NCBI GenBank assembly: GCA_900555425.1
Contig: UNSM01000008.1
Coordinates: forward strand, 1-19,312
DNA from: Candidatus Saccharimonadota bacterium
GTDB lineage: Bacteria; Patescibacteriota; Saccharimonadia; Saccharimonadales; Saccharimonadaceae
Reading direction: 5' to 3'
DNA: 19,312 bases
This document shows, piece after piece, positions 1 to 8,087 of this stretch. The notes beneath the pieces were generated by a model. That model was not told the DNA's origin, ran no database searches, and saw nothing but the letters and a program-made list of their open reading frames with translations. Every line of letters begins with the position of its first letter. Positions within the stretch are counted from its first letter, which is position 1. Made by a program: the position numbers and the translations under genes.

Positions 1-1160
1 CCGAATGTAATACTATCGTTCATTAACAAAAAATCAAGATAGCGGATTATGCTTTCATAGTTTTTGAAAAAGTTATAGTTTAAGCCAATGTGCATTTTAG
101 ATTGAGCATTGGCACTTTCTATATTTAGCTCAGCCGTAAAGCGAAACGGCTGCTTTTTGGCATCAATAGAATTTATATAAACAATCCCATTACTAAAATA
201 TTCTTCAGCCTTTATGATGAATTTGGATCTCTTATTACTAAGAAAAATATTAACCGATCTCTTTAGCGGTTTATTTGAGATCGATAGACCAACAAGTTTA
301 AGCTCGGAAAAACTTTTATCCCATATCGGTATTCCTGTGTATGCGTGGGTAGATACTATATTCTTAGCAGGTATGTATACTTCGCCAATATTGCCTTCTA
401 ATATATTCTGCAATTTTTGATACGTCTTTACCTGAGATTTTGATTTTGTATCAAATTTAAGTTTTGTTTTTGCTGAGAGTAACCCATCTTCTCCATATTT
501 TTTATTTGGACAATAGTCGTAAGCATATCGCTCTGTCTCTATAGACATTATAGCGTTAGGACTGAGGGGACTTTCTTTGTCTCGTGTAGTTAAATCAAGA
601 CCAGGCGCCTTCATCAACTCCATAGAGCGACTCATAGTATTGAGACTACTTTTACGCAAAAGACCTTCATTTTGCATGTCTGTAAAATATTTATAAAAAC
701 TCTGCAGGCTTCCATCCATAATTTTATTTTCAAGAGAAAGATGAAGCGTTGTAGTCTTTTTTTGCTCGCCAGTGGTCTCCGCTGCTTTTATAAACGTTTT
801 GTCACGTAAAATAGGATGCCAAAACACTTTCTCGTCAGTAGTATTACAAACAATTAGAGCTGAGGGGACGTTTAATTCGTATAAAAACTTAATTTCATCA
901 TTGTCTAATTTGAAACTAATCTGCGTGTTATTGTGGATAATCTTTAACGACTTCGTGGACTTTATTTGTACCTTAAATACATTACAGGTATGTCTTCCGT
1001 CTTCAAAAAACTGCAACTCACCGTCGACCCCATAATCATTCTTGATTTGCTCATTAAACGTTGCGGTTAATTTAGAGTTCTTGTTAGCCTTGCGAAGAGC
1101 CTCCTGAAATAGAGTTACACCATCGTCTCCTATTTCATGTTGTTTTGGTCTTTTTTTCAT
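1..1160 (-). CDS. DUF4365 (PD-(D/E)XK-like nuclease fold) protein, C-terminus beyond the window
   Basis: An open frame of 386 codons starts at ATG 1158-1160 and runs to the left edge without a stop, so the C-terminus is missing. An in-frame TAG lies 18 nt upstream of the ATG and AGGA (1167-1170) sits 6 nt before it, so the start is firm. Residues 34-70 look like the DUF4365 core: D42-Y-G-V-D46-G-E48, then V64-Q65-I-K67-S-T, followed by VFWHPI at 112-117. In PD-(D/E)XK enzymes such Asp/Glu and Gln-x-Lys residues bind metal and catalyse phosphodiester cleavage. Residues about 150 to 386 extend past the usual domain and I do not recognise them. DUF4365 proteins often lie near defence or mobile genes, but no partner is visible here. 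AGA and ATA codons and the AT-rich base composition differ from the genes to the right, which suggests transfer. Nuclease activity is inferred. Confidence 0.85.
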   Translation of the reverse strand, partial: MKKRPKQHEIGDDGVTLFQEALRKANKNSKLTATFNEQIKNDYGVDGELQFFEDGRHTCNVFKVQIKSTKSLKIIHNNTQISFKLDNDEIKFLYELNVPSALIVCNTTDEKVFWHPILRDKTFIKAAETTGEQKKTTTLHLSLENKIMDGSLQSFYKYFTDMQNEGLLRKSSLNTMSRSMELMKAPGLDLTTRDKESPLSPNAIMSIETERYAYDYCPNKKYGEDGLLSAKTKLKFDTKSKSQVKTYQKLQNILEGNIGEVYIPAKNIVSTHAYTGIPIWDKSFSELKLVGLSISNKPLKRSVNIFLSNKRSKFIIKAEEYFSNGIVYINSIDAKKQPFRFTAELNIESANAQSKMHIGLNYNFFKNYESIIRYLDFLLMNDSITF

Positions 1161-1339
1161 GATTTTTCCTATAGTACCCTAGTCTTGTTCTTATAATAAA
1201 TCGCCCAAATTATCCTATAGCTACTAATAGAATTATATCACCATATATTATCGGTTATTCCTTATATTCAACCCCAGTTACGTTATTAAGAGCTCGCCGG
1301 ACAAAAGCGAACCTATCCATCAGCCACAATCAACACCAA

Positions 1340-3334
1340 TCACTCAGCAAACTGACTATTATAAAGCTCAGCGTAAAATCCGTTTTGCTTCAGCAGAGTT
1401 TCGTGATTACCCTGCTCGATAATATTCCCGTCCTTAACCACCAAAATCAAATCGGCATCGCGAATGGTACTCAAGCGATGCGCGATAACAAAACTAGTTT
1501 TTCCCTGCATCAACTTCTCCATGGCTTTTTGAATAAGGACTTCGGTGCGCGTATCGACCGAGCTTGTCGCCTCGTCCAGAATCAGCATTGGCGCTTTTTC
1601 TAGCATCGCCCTGGCAATTGTCAGCAACTGCTTTTCTCCCTGGGAAATATTGGCAGCCTCCTCACCCAAGACCATATCATAGCCACCCGGCAACGACCGC
1701 ACAAAATGATCAACATGCGCCTCCTTGGCGGTTTTTATCATCTCTTCCTCGGTAGCTTTTGGATTGCCATACATCAAATTCTGACGAATCGTGCCATTAA
1801 ACAGCCACGTATCTTGCAGCACCATGCCAAACATTTGACGCACATCGCTACGCTTCATCTTACGAATATCCACGCCATCAATCTTAATCGAACCGCTATT
1901 AATCTCATAAAATCGCATCAGCAAGTTAACCAGCGTCGTTTTGCCAGCACCAGTCGGACCAACAATCGCTACGCGCTGACCTGGCTTAATGTGCGCCGAC
2001 AAATTTTTGATGATAGTTTGGCCTGGCTTATAACCAAAGACGACGTTGTCGAATTCAACTTCGCCTTTTACGTTGGACAATTTTACCAAGTTATTCGATT
2101 CAACCGCTTCTTCTGGCTCGTCCAAAAACTCAAACACTCTCTCGGCGGCAGCAGCTGTCGATTGCAAAATATTAGCGATATTAGCAACCTGAACCAGCGG
2201 CTGATTGAACTGATCGACGTATTGAATAAACGCCTGAATATCGCCGATTTTTAGCCGACCATTAATCGCCAGCCAACCGCCCAAAATTGTCATAGCAACG
2301 TAGCCAATATTGCTGATAAAATTTATAATCGGGTGAATCAAGCCAGAAAAGAACTGAGCCTTCCAAGCGCTCTCCTGAAGCCGATTATTGATCTTAGAAA
2401 ACTTAGCAATCGATTTTTTCTGACCATTAAAGACGCGCATCACTTGATGTCCGCCATACATTTCTTCAATATGTCCATTAAGTTCGCCAAGCTGCGTTTG
2501 CTGGCGCAAGAATTGTTTTTGCGAGCTCTTTGCGATCAGCGTAATAACGCCACCCGCCAACGGAAGCACCAATAGCGCAACCAGCGACATTTGCCAGCTA
2601 ATCGAAAACATCATCACCAAAATCCCCAGTACCGTAACCGTTGAAGTTATAATTTGCGACAAACTCTGATTTAGTGTTTGGCTAATCGTATCGACGTCAT
2701 TAGTTATGCGACTAAGAACTTCGCCGTAAGTTTGCTTATCGAAATAACTCAGCGGCAAGCGATTTATTTTTTCGGACAATTGTTGTCGCATTCTGAAAGT
2801 TACGGTTTGTGTCACCTGAGTCATTATCCACGTTTGAATATAGCGAAAAATTGCACTCAACACATACATTCCGACTAACAAAATAATTATTCGCCAAATA
2901 ACGTCAAAATGAAATTCTGGACGTCGGCTAAGATCTAGCTTTTTGATCGATTCGAGCTGACTAGACGGAACCTGTTTTTCAATCTCCGACTTATTCGGCA
3001 ATCGGTTCAAAACGTCCGCGCCAGTAGTTCCCGCTGGCAAAGAAACACCTTTTGGCAATTTGCTAGTGATCGCCTCGTAAGCTTTCATATTGGCATAATC
3101 ATCAACAATTTGATTCGTCGCGCCGCCTAAAATCTTCGGGCTGGCAATCGCAAAAATCGTGCTCCCAATTGCAAAAACCAACACCATCAACATTTGCCAT
3201 CGAAAATCCGACAAATATTTAATCAGCTTCTTGACCGTTCCCTTGAAATCTTTAGCCTTTTCGCCAGTGCCCATTCCACCCATCGGGCCGCCCATTCGTA
3301 CTTGCTGACGTTTTTTCGTGGTTTGTTTGGACAT
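1340..3334 (-). CDS. Heterodimeric ABC exporter, subunit with the catalytic ATP site (fused permease-ATPase)
   Basis: 664 residues in the order transmembrane domain then nucleotide-binding domain, the layout of MdlB/BmrD/TM288-type half transporters. TM helices start near residues 47 and 147 with an unusually long external loop (about 75-140) between the first two; the rest of the membrane domain ends near 395. The ATPase domain has Walker A at 459-466 (GPTGAGKT), Q-loop Q507, a variant signature SQGEKQ (564-569), Walker B with D587 and catalytic E588, and switch H619. The Gly/Met-rich N-terminus (14-24) is typical of this subfamily. Its ATG overlaps the TAA of the upstream partner by one base (TAATG), with AAGGAG at 3342-3347 just upstream, so the two are translated together. 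It probably exports drugs, lipids or peptides from the cytoplasm; the substrate cannot be read from sequence. About 180 bases without a recognisable gene or strong terminator separate its stop from the DUF4365 gene. Confidence 0.95.
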   Translation of the reverse strand: MSKQTTKKRQQVRMGGPMGGMGTGEKAKDFKGTVKKLIKYLSDFRWQMLMVLVFAIGSTIFAIASPKILGGATNQIVDDYANMKAYEAITSKLPKGVSLPAGTTGADVLNRLPNKSEIEKQVPSSQLESIKKLDLSRRPEFHFDVIWRIIILLVGMYVLSAIFRYIQTWIMTQVTQTVTFRMRQQLSEKINRLPLSYFDKQTYGEVLSRITNDVDTISQTLNQSLSQIITSTVTVLGILVMMFSISWQMSLVALLVLPLAGGVITLIAKSSQKQFLRQQTQLGELNGHIEEMYGGHQVMRVFNGQKKSIAKFSKINNRLQESAWKAQFFSGLIHPIINFISNIGYVAMTILGGWLAINGRLKIGDIQAFIQYVDQFNQPLVQVANIANILQSTAAAAERVFEFLDEPEEAVESNNLVKLSNVKGEVEFDNVVFGYKPGQTIIKNLSAHIKPGQRVAIVGPTGAGKTTLVNLLMRFYEINSGSIKIDGVDIRKMKRSDVRQMFGMVLQDTWLFNGTIRQNLMYGNPKATEEEMIKTAKEAHVDHFVRSLPGGYDMVLGEEAANISQGEKQLLTIARAMLEKAPMLILDEATSSVDTRTEVLIQKAMEKLMQGKTSFVIAHRLSTIRDADLILVVKDGNIIEQGNHETLLKQNGFYAELYNSQFAE

Positions 3335-5094
3335 TACAACACTCCTTTCGCAGCAATAGACATTTTCTGTAAATCATCTTCCGAGAGTTGCGAAGCGGCA
3401 ATTTCTTGATAAACTTCACAATCTTTCATCAATTCCTGATGCGTTCCCTGACCAACAATTTTTCCCTCATTAAGCACAATAATTTTATCGGCATTCATAA
3501 TCGTATTAATTCGCTGACCGACAATTAACACAGTTTTATTCTTAGTTTCCTTTGCAAGCGCAGCCCGTAACTTCGCGTCGGTCTTAAAATCAAGCGCCGA
3601 AAACGAATCGTCAAAAATGTAAACATTCGGCTCAACCGCAATAGCCCTCGCGATCGACAAACGCTGGCGCTGACCGCCAGAAACATTGCTACCGCCCTGA
3701 GCGATTTCACTTTTATAGCCATTTTTTAATTCGCTAATAAATTCTTCCGCTTGGGCAATTTTGGCCGCTTTTTCAACCAACTTATCACTAGCCTCAGTAT
3801 TGCCGTATTTGATATTACTAGCAACCGTACCACTAAACAGCACGCCTTTTTGTGGCACGTAACCAATTTGACCAGACAAATCTTCCAATTTCAGATTTCT
3901 AATATCCACACCATCAAGCAAAATCTGTCCCGCCGAAATATCATAAAAACGAGGAATCAAATTTATCAGCGTCGATTTTCCCGAGCCAGTACTGCCAATA
4001 AACGCCGTTGTCTGACCGGGTTCGGCTATAAAATTAATATCCGAAAGCACTGGCAAATCCGCGTCAGGATAAGTAAACGTAACGTCCTTAAACTCAATTT
4101 TTCCCTTGGCATCTTTTGGCAATTTTTTCGGCGACTTCGGGTCAGTAATTGACGGCATTGTATCCAAAACTTCTCCGACTCGACGCACCGATACGGCGGC
4201 TCGCGGCACCATAATAAACACCATTGACAGCAACAAGAACGAGATTATCACCTGCATCGCGTATTCCAAAAACGCCATCATATTACCAATTTGCAAATTG
4301 CCGCTACTTATCAAATGCGCGCCAAACCACACAATTGCCACACTCGAAAAGTTCATCACTAAAGTCATAATCGGATCAAGCAACATCATCAAACGGTTCA
4401 CAAATAAATTCATCTTATTTAATTCTGTGTTAGCTTCTTGGAATTTTTTCTTCTCAATCTTCTCGTTATGGAACGCACGAATAACTTTCAGTCCAACCAA
4501 ATTTTCCCGCGCCACCAAATTAAGTTTATCTACCAGCGCCTGCAATTTCTTAAACCTAGGTACGGCAATCGTAAATAATGTAGCGATAACTACGAGCAAA
4601 ATAAACACCGCCAAAGCGATAATCCAGCTTAAATCGGGCGCATTATTCATGGCTTTTTGCAGACCACCAATTGCCATAATCGGCGCCATTAACGCCAGCC
4701 TCAGCAGCATTATTGACGTTGTTTGAATCTGCTGAATATCATTCGTTGAGCGCGTGATCAGCGACGCCGTAGAAAACTTGTTAAAATCCGCCAAAGAAAA
4801 ACTTTCTATTCGTTCAAACAATTTCAATCGCAATTTTTGCGCCATTCCCGTAGCAATTCGCGCCGCCAAAAAACCCACGACAATTGAACAAAAACCACCA
4901 GCCGCCGTCACCAAAATCATCATCAAGCCATTATTCCAAATCGCCGACATATCTTGTTTAATAATGCCGTTATTGACAATTTCCGACATTTTATCCGGCA
5001 GCCACAAATTCGCCATCACAACGCCATACGTAAATCCAATCAAGATAATAAACAGCAACCAATAGCCTCTAAAAATTCGCAAAATATGTTTCAT
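3334..5094 (-). CDS. Heterodimeric ABC exporter, subunit with the degenerate ATP site (fused permease-ATPase)
   Basis: 586 residues: six predicted membrane helices (about 11-30, 56-78, 130-175, 240-262, 272-297) followed by an ATPase domain. Walker A is at 367-375 (GSTGSGKST) and the signature VSGGQRQ at 471-477 is canonical. The catalytic Glu after Walker B is Asp (D496, in FDDSFSALD) and the switch His is Gln (Q527, in VGQRIN). This is the same pair of substitutions known in TM287-type subunits, so this half should build the non-hydrolysing site while its downstream partner supplies the hydrolysing one. First gene of the operon: ATG 5092-5094 has AAAGGG at 5101-5106 and a good promoter about 35 nt upstream. 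Substrate unknown; MdlA/BmrC-like naming is by family only. Confidence 0.95.
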   Translation of the reverse strand: MKHILRIFRGYWLLFIILIGFTYGVVMANLWLPDKMSEIVNNGIIKQDMSAIWNNGLMMILVTAAGGFCSIVVGFLAARIATGMAQKLRLKLFERIESFSLADFNKFSTASLITRSTNDIQQIQTTSIMLLRLALMAPIMAIGGLQKAMNNAPDLSWIIALAVFILLVVIATLFTIAVPRFKKLQALVDKLNLVARENLVGLKVIRAFHNEKIEKKKFQEANTELNKMNLFVNRLMMLLDPIMTLVMNFSSVAIVWFGAHLISSGNLQIGNMMAFLEYAMQVIISFLLLSMVFIMVPRAAVSVRRVGEVLDTMPSITDPKSPKKLPKDAKGKIEFKDVTFTYPDADLPVLSDINFIAEPGQTTAFIGSTGSGKSTLINLIPRFYDISAGQILLDGVDIRNLKLEDLSGQIGYVPQKGVLFSGTVASNIKYGNTEASDKLVEKAAKIAQAEEFISELKNGYKSEIAQGGSNVSGGQRQRLSIARAIAVEPNVYIFDDSFSALDFKTDAKLRAALAKETKNKTVLIVGQRINTIMNADKIIVLNEGKIVGQGTHQELMKDCEVYQEIAASQLSEDDLQKMSIAAKGVL

Positions 5095-5126
5095 TTATAG
5101 CCCTTTACGTTCTAAGTCCATCTTAT

Positions 5127-5135
5127 ATTATATCA
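5127..5135 (-). promoter_or_regulatory. Extended -10 promoter of the ABC exporter operon
   Basis: On the minus strand the bases read TGATATAAT, a perfect -10 hexamer with the TGn extension. No good -35 hexamer is seen at 17-18 nt. Predicted transcription start is near 5120, giving a leader of about 25 nt that contains the AAAGGG ribosome binding site of the first exporter gene. Confidence 0.65.
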
Positions 5136-5172
5136 TTTTAGGGCTAGTCGATTTCATTTTAATAATTACAAT

Positions 5173-5201
5173 TGGACAAAAATATCTGTTAGTTTTATAC
5201 T
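5173..5201 (+). promoter_or_regulatory. Promoter of tRNA-Pro
   Basis: TGGACA (5173-5178) and TATACT (5196-5201) are separated by 17 bases, each one mismatch from the sigma-70-type consensus. The predicted start near 5208 is only about 5 bases before the mature tRNA 5' end. Confidence 0.65.
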
Positions 5202-5212
5202 GTTTTTAGCGT

Positions 5213-5289
5213 CGGGGTGTGGCGCAGCTCGGTAGCGCGCACCGTTCGGGACGGTGAGGTCGCTGGTTCAAATCCAGTCACCCCGACCA
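5213..5289 (+). tRNA. tRNA-Pro, anticodon CGG
   Basis: A complete 77-nt cloverleaf can be folded by eye. Acceptor stem CGGGGTG (5213-5219) pairs with CACCCCG (5279-5285), discriminator base A5286, and the CCA end is encoded (5287-5289). The D stem is GCGC/GCGC, the anticodon stem is CACCG/CGGTG with loop TTCGGGA and so anticodon CGG, and the T arm is GCTGG-TTCAAAT-CCAGT. The C1-G72 pair and A73 are typical bacterial proline identity features. It reads CCG codons. A Nudix gene begins 65 bases downstream on the same strand with no strong terminator between. Confidence 0.96.
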
Positions 5290-5342
5290 TGAAATTATCG
5301 GGCGTACGTTCAGCTTAATTGAACCTCTGGCTATTAGCAATC

Positions 5343-5350
5343 AAAGGAGG
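5343..5350 (+). promoter_or_regulatory. Ribosome binding site fixing the Nudix start
   Basis: AAAGGAGG lies 4 bases before ATG 5355 and picks this start over the in-frame TTG at 5319, which would put the site inside the coding region. Confidence 0.8.
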
Positions 5351-5354
5351 TTTT

Positions 5355-5822
5355 ATGCGACGAAGAGTAAACGTACGCGGAATTATTATCAATGAAAACG
5401 GCGAAATTTTCTGCCAACAATTGACCGCCAATAACGGCAAAGGGCGTAATTTTTGGTGTACGCCGGGCGGCGGCTTGGAAATGGGCGAAAGCTTACTCGA
5501 CGGTCTACGCCGAGAGATGATTGAAGAAACAGGTATTGAGCCAGAAATCGGTAAGTTATTATTTATACAACAATTCGCCGAATCGGGCGAGCAATCCGCA
5601 CATGGTCCGAACGAGCAATTGGAATTTTTCTTCCTCATCACCAACTGGCAAGATTACCAGCAGATTGACCTGGAACAAACATCGCACGGCGTCGAGGAAG
5701 TGGCCAAGTGCGGCTTTGTCGATCCGAAAACGACGCGAATTTTACCGAGTTATCTGACAGAGGTTGACCTGGACCAGCTAGTTAATAAATTGACAGAAGT
5801 TCCAGTTCTAAGCGAATTATAG
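5355..5822 (+). CDS. Nudix hydrolase
   Basis: 155 residues with a complete Nudix box at 39-61: G39, E45, R53-E54, E57-E58 and G60 match the GX5EX7REUXEEXGU pattern that binds the metal and cleaves nucleoside diphosphates linked to another moiety. FWCTPGGG before the box and EFFFL (90-94) fit the usual beta strands. Substrate is not predictable; oxidised nucleotides, nucleotide sugars and dinucleotides are all possible. It follows tRNA-Pro on the same strand and may share its transcript. A short GTTCA/TGAAC hairpin (5308-5324) lies between them but has no T-tract. Its stop is 14 bases from the stop of the convergent glnQ-like gene. Confidence 0.93.
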   Translation: MRRRVNVRGIIINENGEIFCQQLTANNGKGRNFWCTPGGGLEMGESLLDGLRREMIEETGIEPEIGKLLFIQQFAESGEQSAHGPNEQLEFFFLITNWQDYQQIDLEQTSHGVEEVAKCGFVDPKTTRILPSYLTEVDLDQLVNKLTEVPVLSEL

Positions 5823-5836
5823 CTGTGCCGCTTAGA

Positions 5837-6559
5837 TTATTTGGCGAAGAATTTTTTGGCACGTTCAGTTTTCGGGTGATCCATTACCTGGGCTGGCGTG
5901 CCATTTTCGATTATTTCTCCCTTATCTAGAAAAATCATCCGCGTGCCGACTTCACGGGCAAATTTCATTTCGTGCGTAACGATTACCATTGTCATTCCCT
6001 TTTTGGCAACTTTCCTGATCACATCCAGCACTTCGCCAATCATCTCTGGGTCTAGCGCTGAAGTCGGCTCGTCAAAAAGCATGATTTTCGGCTCCATCGC
6101 TAACGCCCGCGCAATTGCTACTCGCTGTTTTTGACCGCCAGACAAACTATTCGGCGAAGCGTCCGCTTTGTCTAATAATCCAACATCGTCCAATAAACTT
6201 CGCGCCAATTTTGTCGCTTTTTGATCTGAAAATTTACGTAGCTTTTTCGGAGCTAATTTAATATTTTCAATCACACTCAAATTTGGAAACAGATTAAATT
6301 GCTGAAAGACCATGCCAATATTCTGACGCAAGGCGTTTAGGTTTACGTGAGGATCAGTAATTTTCACTCCATCAACAATAATCTCACCCGAAGTCGGCTC
6401 CTCCAGCAAGTTCAGACAACGCAAGAATGTCGACTTGCCAGAACCAGACGAGCCAACCACCACGACAATCTCACCCTCTTCAATTTCCACGTCAATATCG
6501 CGAAGAACTCGATTCGTGCCGAACGTTTTTTTCAAGTTTTTAACGCTGATCATCGTCAT
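5837..6559 (-). CDS. glnQ: Polar amino-acid ABC importer, ATP-binding protein
   Basis: 240 residues, the normal length for GlnQ/HisP-family ATPases. Walker A is at 36-44 (GSSGSGKST), Q-loop near Q86-Q87, signature LSGGQ at 139-143, Walker B with D163 and E164, and switch H196. All catalytic residues are present. It powers uptake through the permease encoded just upstream. The ATG at 6559 is supported by AAAGGA (6570-6575) and overlaps the permease end by 20 bases; an in-frame ATG two codons later is the alternative. Last gene of the three-gene operon. The substrate is probably glutamine, another polar amino acid or cystine; the family name does not settle which. Confidence 0.95.
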   Translation of the reverse strand: MTMISVKNLKKTFGTNRVLRDIDVEIEEGEIVVVVGSSGSGKSTFLRCLNLLEEPTSGEIIVDGVKITDPHVNLNALRQNIGMVFQQFNLFPNLSVIENIKLAPKKLRKFSDQKATKLARSLLDDVGLLDKADASPNSLSGGQKQRVAIARALAMEPKIMLFDEPTSALDPEMIGEVLDVIRKVAKKGMTMVIVTHEMKFAREVGTRMIFLDKGEIIENGTPAQVMDHPKTERAKKFFAK

Positions 6560-7250
6560 GTTTCAATTTCCTTTCTACTCGCGCCATTACTCGCGTAAAA
6601 ATCGCCGTCAAAATTAAGTACATCGCCGCAGCGGCAAATAGCGATTGAAAAGCTGTCGCCGTTTGGAAACGAATATTGTCCGCGCCTCGCATAATATCAT
6701 TCAAGCCGATCCAACCAACAACCGAGGTTTCCTTTAATAGCGCGATAAATTCACTAATCAACGCCGGCAACGAATTTCTCATTGCTTGCGGTAAAATAAC
6801 TAGACGCATTGCCTGCCAATTGCTCAGACCCAAAGACCTAGCCGCTTCCATTTGACCCTTGTCAATACTCTGAATTCCGCCACGAATAATCTCGGCGATG
6901 TACGCGCCGCTATTTATCCCAAACGCTACCGCCGCCACAAAAATCTTCGGCATAAATTGATACGACCCAAAAACGACGTAATACATAATCAATAACTGGA
7001 CCAAAAGTGGCGTGCCGCGAATAATATCGACATAAATTTTTCCCAGACTAGCCAGCGGATTAAAGTTCGCGAGTCTACTCGTTTTCATCCTGCCAAATGG
7101 TCGTAAATTCGACGCGCGCATCAGGGCAACAAGTACACCAATTGCCGACCCTAAAATAAGCGACAACACAGTCAAAACCAGTGTCACCTCTAATCCATGC
7201 CATAAAAATAGCCATCGACCGCCGCCAAAAATCACTTCCCAAAAATTCAC
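6540..7250 (-). CDS. glnP: Polar amino-acid ABC importer, permease
   Basis: 236 residues of the HisM/GlnP family. A first membrane helix lies at about 20-44 and several more follow, with the EAA loop that contacts the ATPase at 135-154 (EAARSLGLS, then LP). It starts with GTG at 7250, overlapping the binding-protein stop as GTGA, with GGAGG (7259-7263) 8 bases upstream. A single permease gene suggests a homodimeric channel. Residues about 47-70 form a loop rich in Arg and Asn after the first helix, somewhat longer than in many homologues. Confidence 0.95.
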   Translation of the reverse strand: MNFWEVIFGGGRWLFLWHGLEVTLVLTVLSLILGSAIGVLVALMRASNLRPFGRMKTSRLANFNPLASLGKIYVDIIRGTPLLVQLLIMYYVVFGSYQFMPKIFVAAVAFGINSGAYIAEIIRGGIQSIDKGQMEAARSLGLSNWQAMRLVILPQAMRNSLPALISEFIALLKETSVVGWIGLNDIMRGADNIRFQTATAFQSLFAAAAMYLILTAIFTRVMARVERKLKHDDDQR

Positions 7251-8038
7251 GATTTAGCCTCCTCGCCAAAATATTTGCGGATCAGCTTTTCATAGCGGCC
7301 ATCTTTTTTCATCTTGGCAATTTCTTTATTAACCTTTTCTAAGAGGTCTTTATTATCCTTTTTAATAGCAATCGCATAACTTTCATCGCTGAGCGCGCCC
7401 GGTAAGATTTCTAAGTCAGAAAATCCAGCCGAATATTGCTTTGCGGGAGCGTCGTCCAGAATGACCGCTTCAATTTTTCCCGAACTTAATTCCTGCAAAA
7501 CACTCGGCGCGGTTTGGAATTGTGTGACTGATGCGCCAGCAATTTTAGACGCCAAAGTATCGCCAGTCGTACCCAGCTGTACGCCAATTTTTCGCCCTGG
7601 CAATTGATATTTATTGCGAATCGGACTGCCCTTTTTAACAATTATTCTCTGCGACGCCGAATAATACGGATCTGAAAACAACGCATTTTTTTCTCGCTCA
7701 GGCGTCACTGTCATTCCAGCCGCCACCATATCAATTTGCCCACTATCCAGCGCCGGAAGTAGCCCATCAAACGACATATCTTCGACCTTCAAATCTTTAC
7801 CCAAGCTCTTAGCAACTTCCCTCGCCAGATCAACATCAAAGCCAACCACTTGATTATTATCAATATATTCAAACGGCTTAAATCCAGCATTCGTACCCAT
7901 CACCAAAACATCAGTTTTTGAGCCAATTACGCCATCTCGATGTAAAATATCGCCCAACATCAAACAAATCATCCCCGCAAATAAAACCAAACCAATCCAC
8001 CAACTAATTCCGAATGTGCGCGTCTTATTCTTGCGCAT
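7247..8038 (-). CDS. Polar amino-acid ABC importer, membrane-anchored solute-binding protein (SBP_bac_3)
   Basis: 263 residues from ATG 8036-8038. A hydrophobic segment at 11-29 follows a basic N-terminus. There is no lipobox: C25 is preceded by G-M-I, so this looks like an uncleaved membrane anchor or an ordinary signal peptide rather than a lipoprotein. The SBP_bac_3 fold is clear from GFKPFEY (52-58), GFDVDLAREVA (66-76), DGLLPALDSGQIDM (91-104) and TPERE (112-116), whose Arg usually holds the ligand carboxylate. The frame stays open to 8143, but the perfect -10 hexamer at 8045-8050 and the divergent gene make the 8038 start far more likely. No Shine-Dalgarno is present, so the mRNA is predicted to be leaderless. 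Exact ligand unknown. Confidence 0.92.
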   Translation of the reverse strand: MRKNKTRTFGISWWIGLVLFAGMICLMLGDILHRDGVIGSKTDVLVMGTNAGFKPFEYIDNNQVVGFDVDLAREVAKSLGKDLKVEDMSFDGLLPALDSGQIDMVAAGMTVTPEREKNALFSDPYYSASQRIIVKKGSPIRNKYQLPGRKIGVQLGTTGDTLASKIAGASVTQFQTAPSVLQELSSGKIEAVILDDAPAKQYSAGFSDLEILPGALSDESYAIAIKKDNKDLLEKVNKEIAKMKKDGRYEKLIRKYFGEEAKS

Positions 8039-8044
8039 GCTTTT

Positions 8045-8050
8045 ATTATA
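8045..8050 (-). promoter_or_regulatory. -10 element of the amino-acid importer operon, leaderless geometry
   Basis: TATAAT on the minus strand, then six bases (AAAAGC), then ATG. Transcription normally starts about 7 bases after the hexamer, which is the A of the ATG. No clear -35 hexamer. Confidence 0.65.
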
Positions 8051-8075
8051 CCCCTTCATCCGCAAAAAACGTAAG

Positions 8076-8084
8076 TGATATAAT
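8076..8084 (+). promoter_or_regulatory. Extended -10 promoter of the phosphoglycerol transferase gene, leaderless geometry
   Basis: TGATATAAT, a perfect hexamer with the TGn extension. It is followed by AGAATG and then GTG, so the predicted transcript begins at or just before GTG 8091. It is back to back with the importer promoter, the two hexamers being 28 bases apart. Confidence 0.7.
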
Positions 8085-8087
8085 AGA

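Noticed and set aside
1706..2254. 182-codon open frame on the plus strand
   Set aside because: Antisense to the second exporter gene, whose motifs are intact across the same bases. Low-complexity His/Asn/Leu-rich translation, so a shadow.
4106..4726. 206-codon open frame on the plus strand
   Set aside because: It lies wholly inside the ABC exporter gene on the other strand, has no ribosome binding site, and its translation resembles no protein. It is a shadow frame.
5319..5354. TTG start for the Nudix gene
   Set aside because: The added 12 residues include the ribosome binding site of ATG 5355 and are not part of the Nudix fold.
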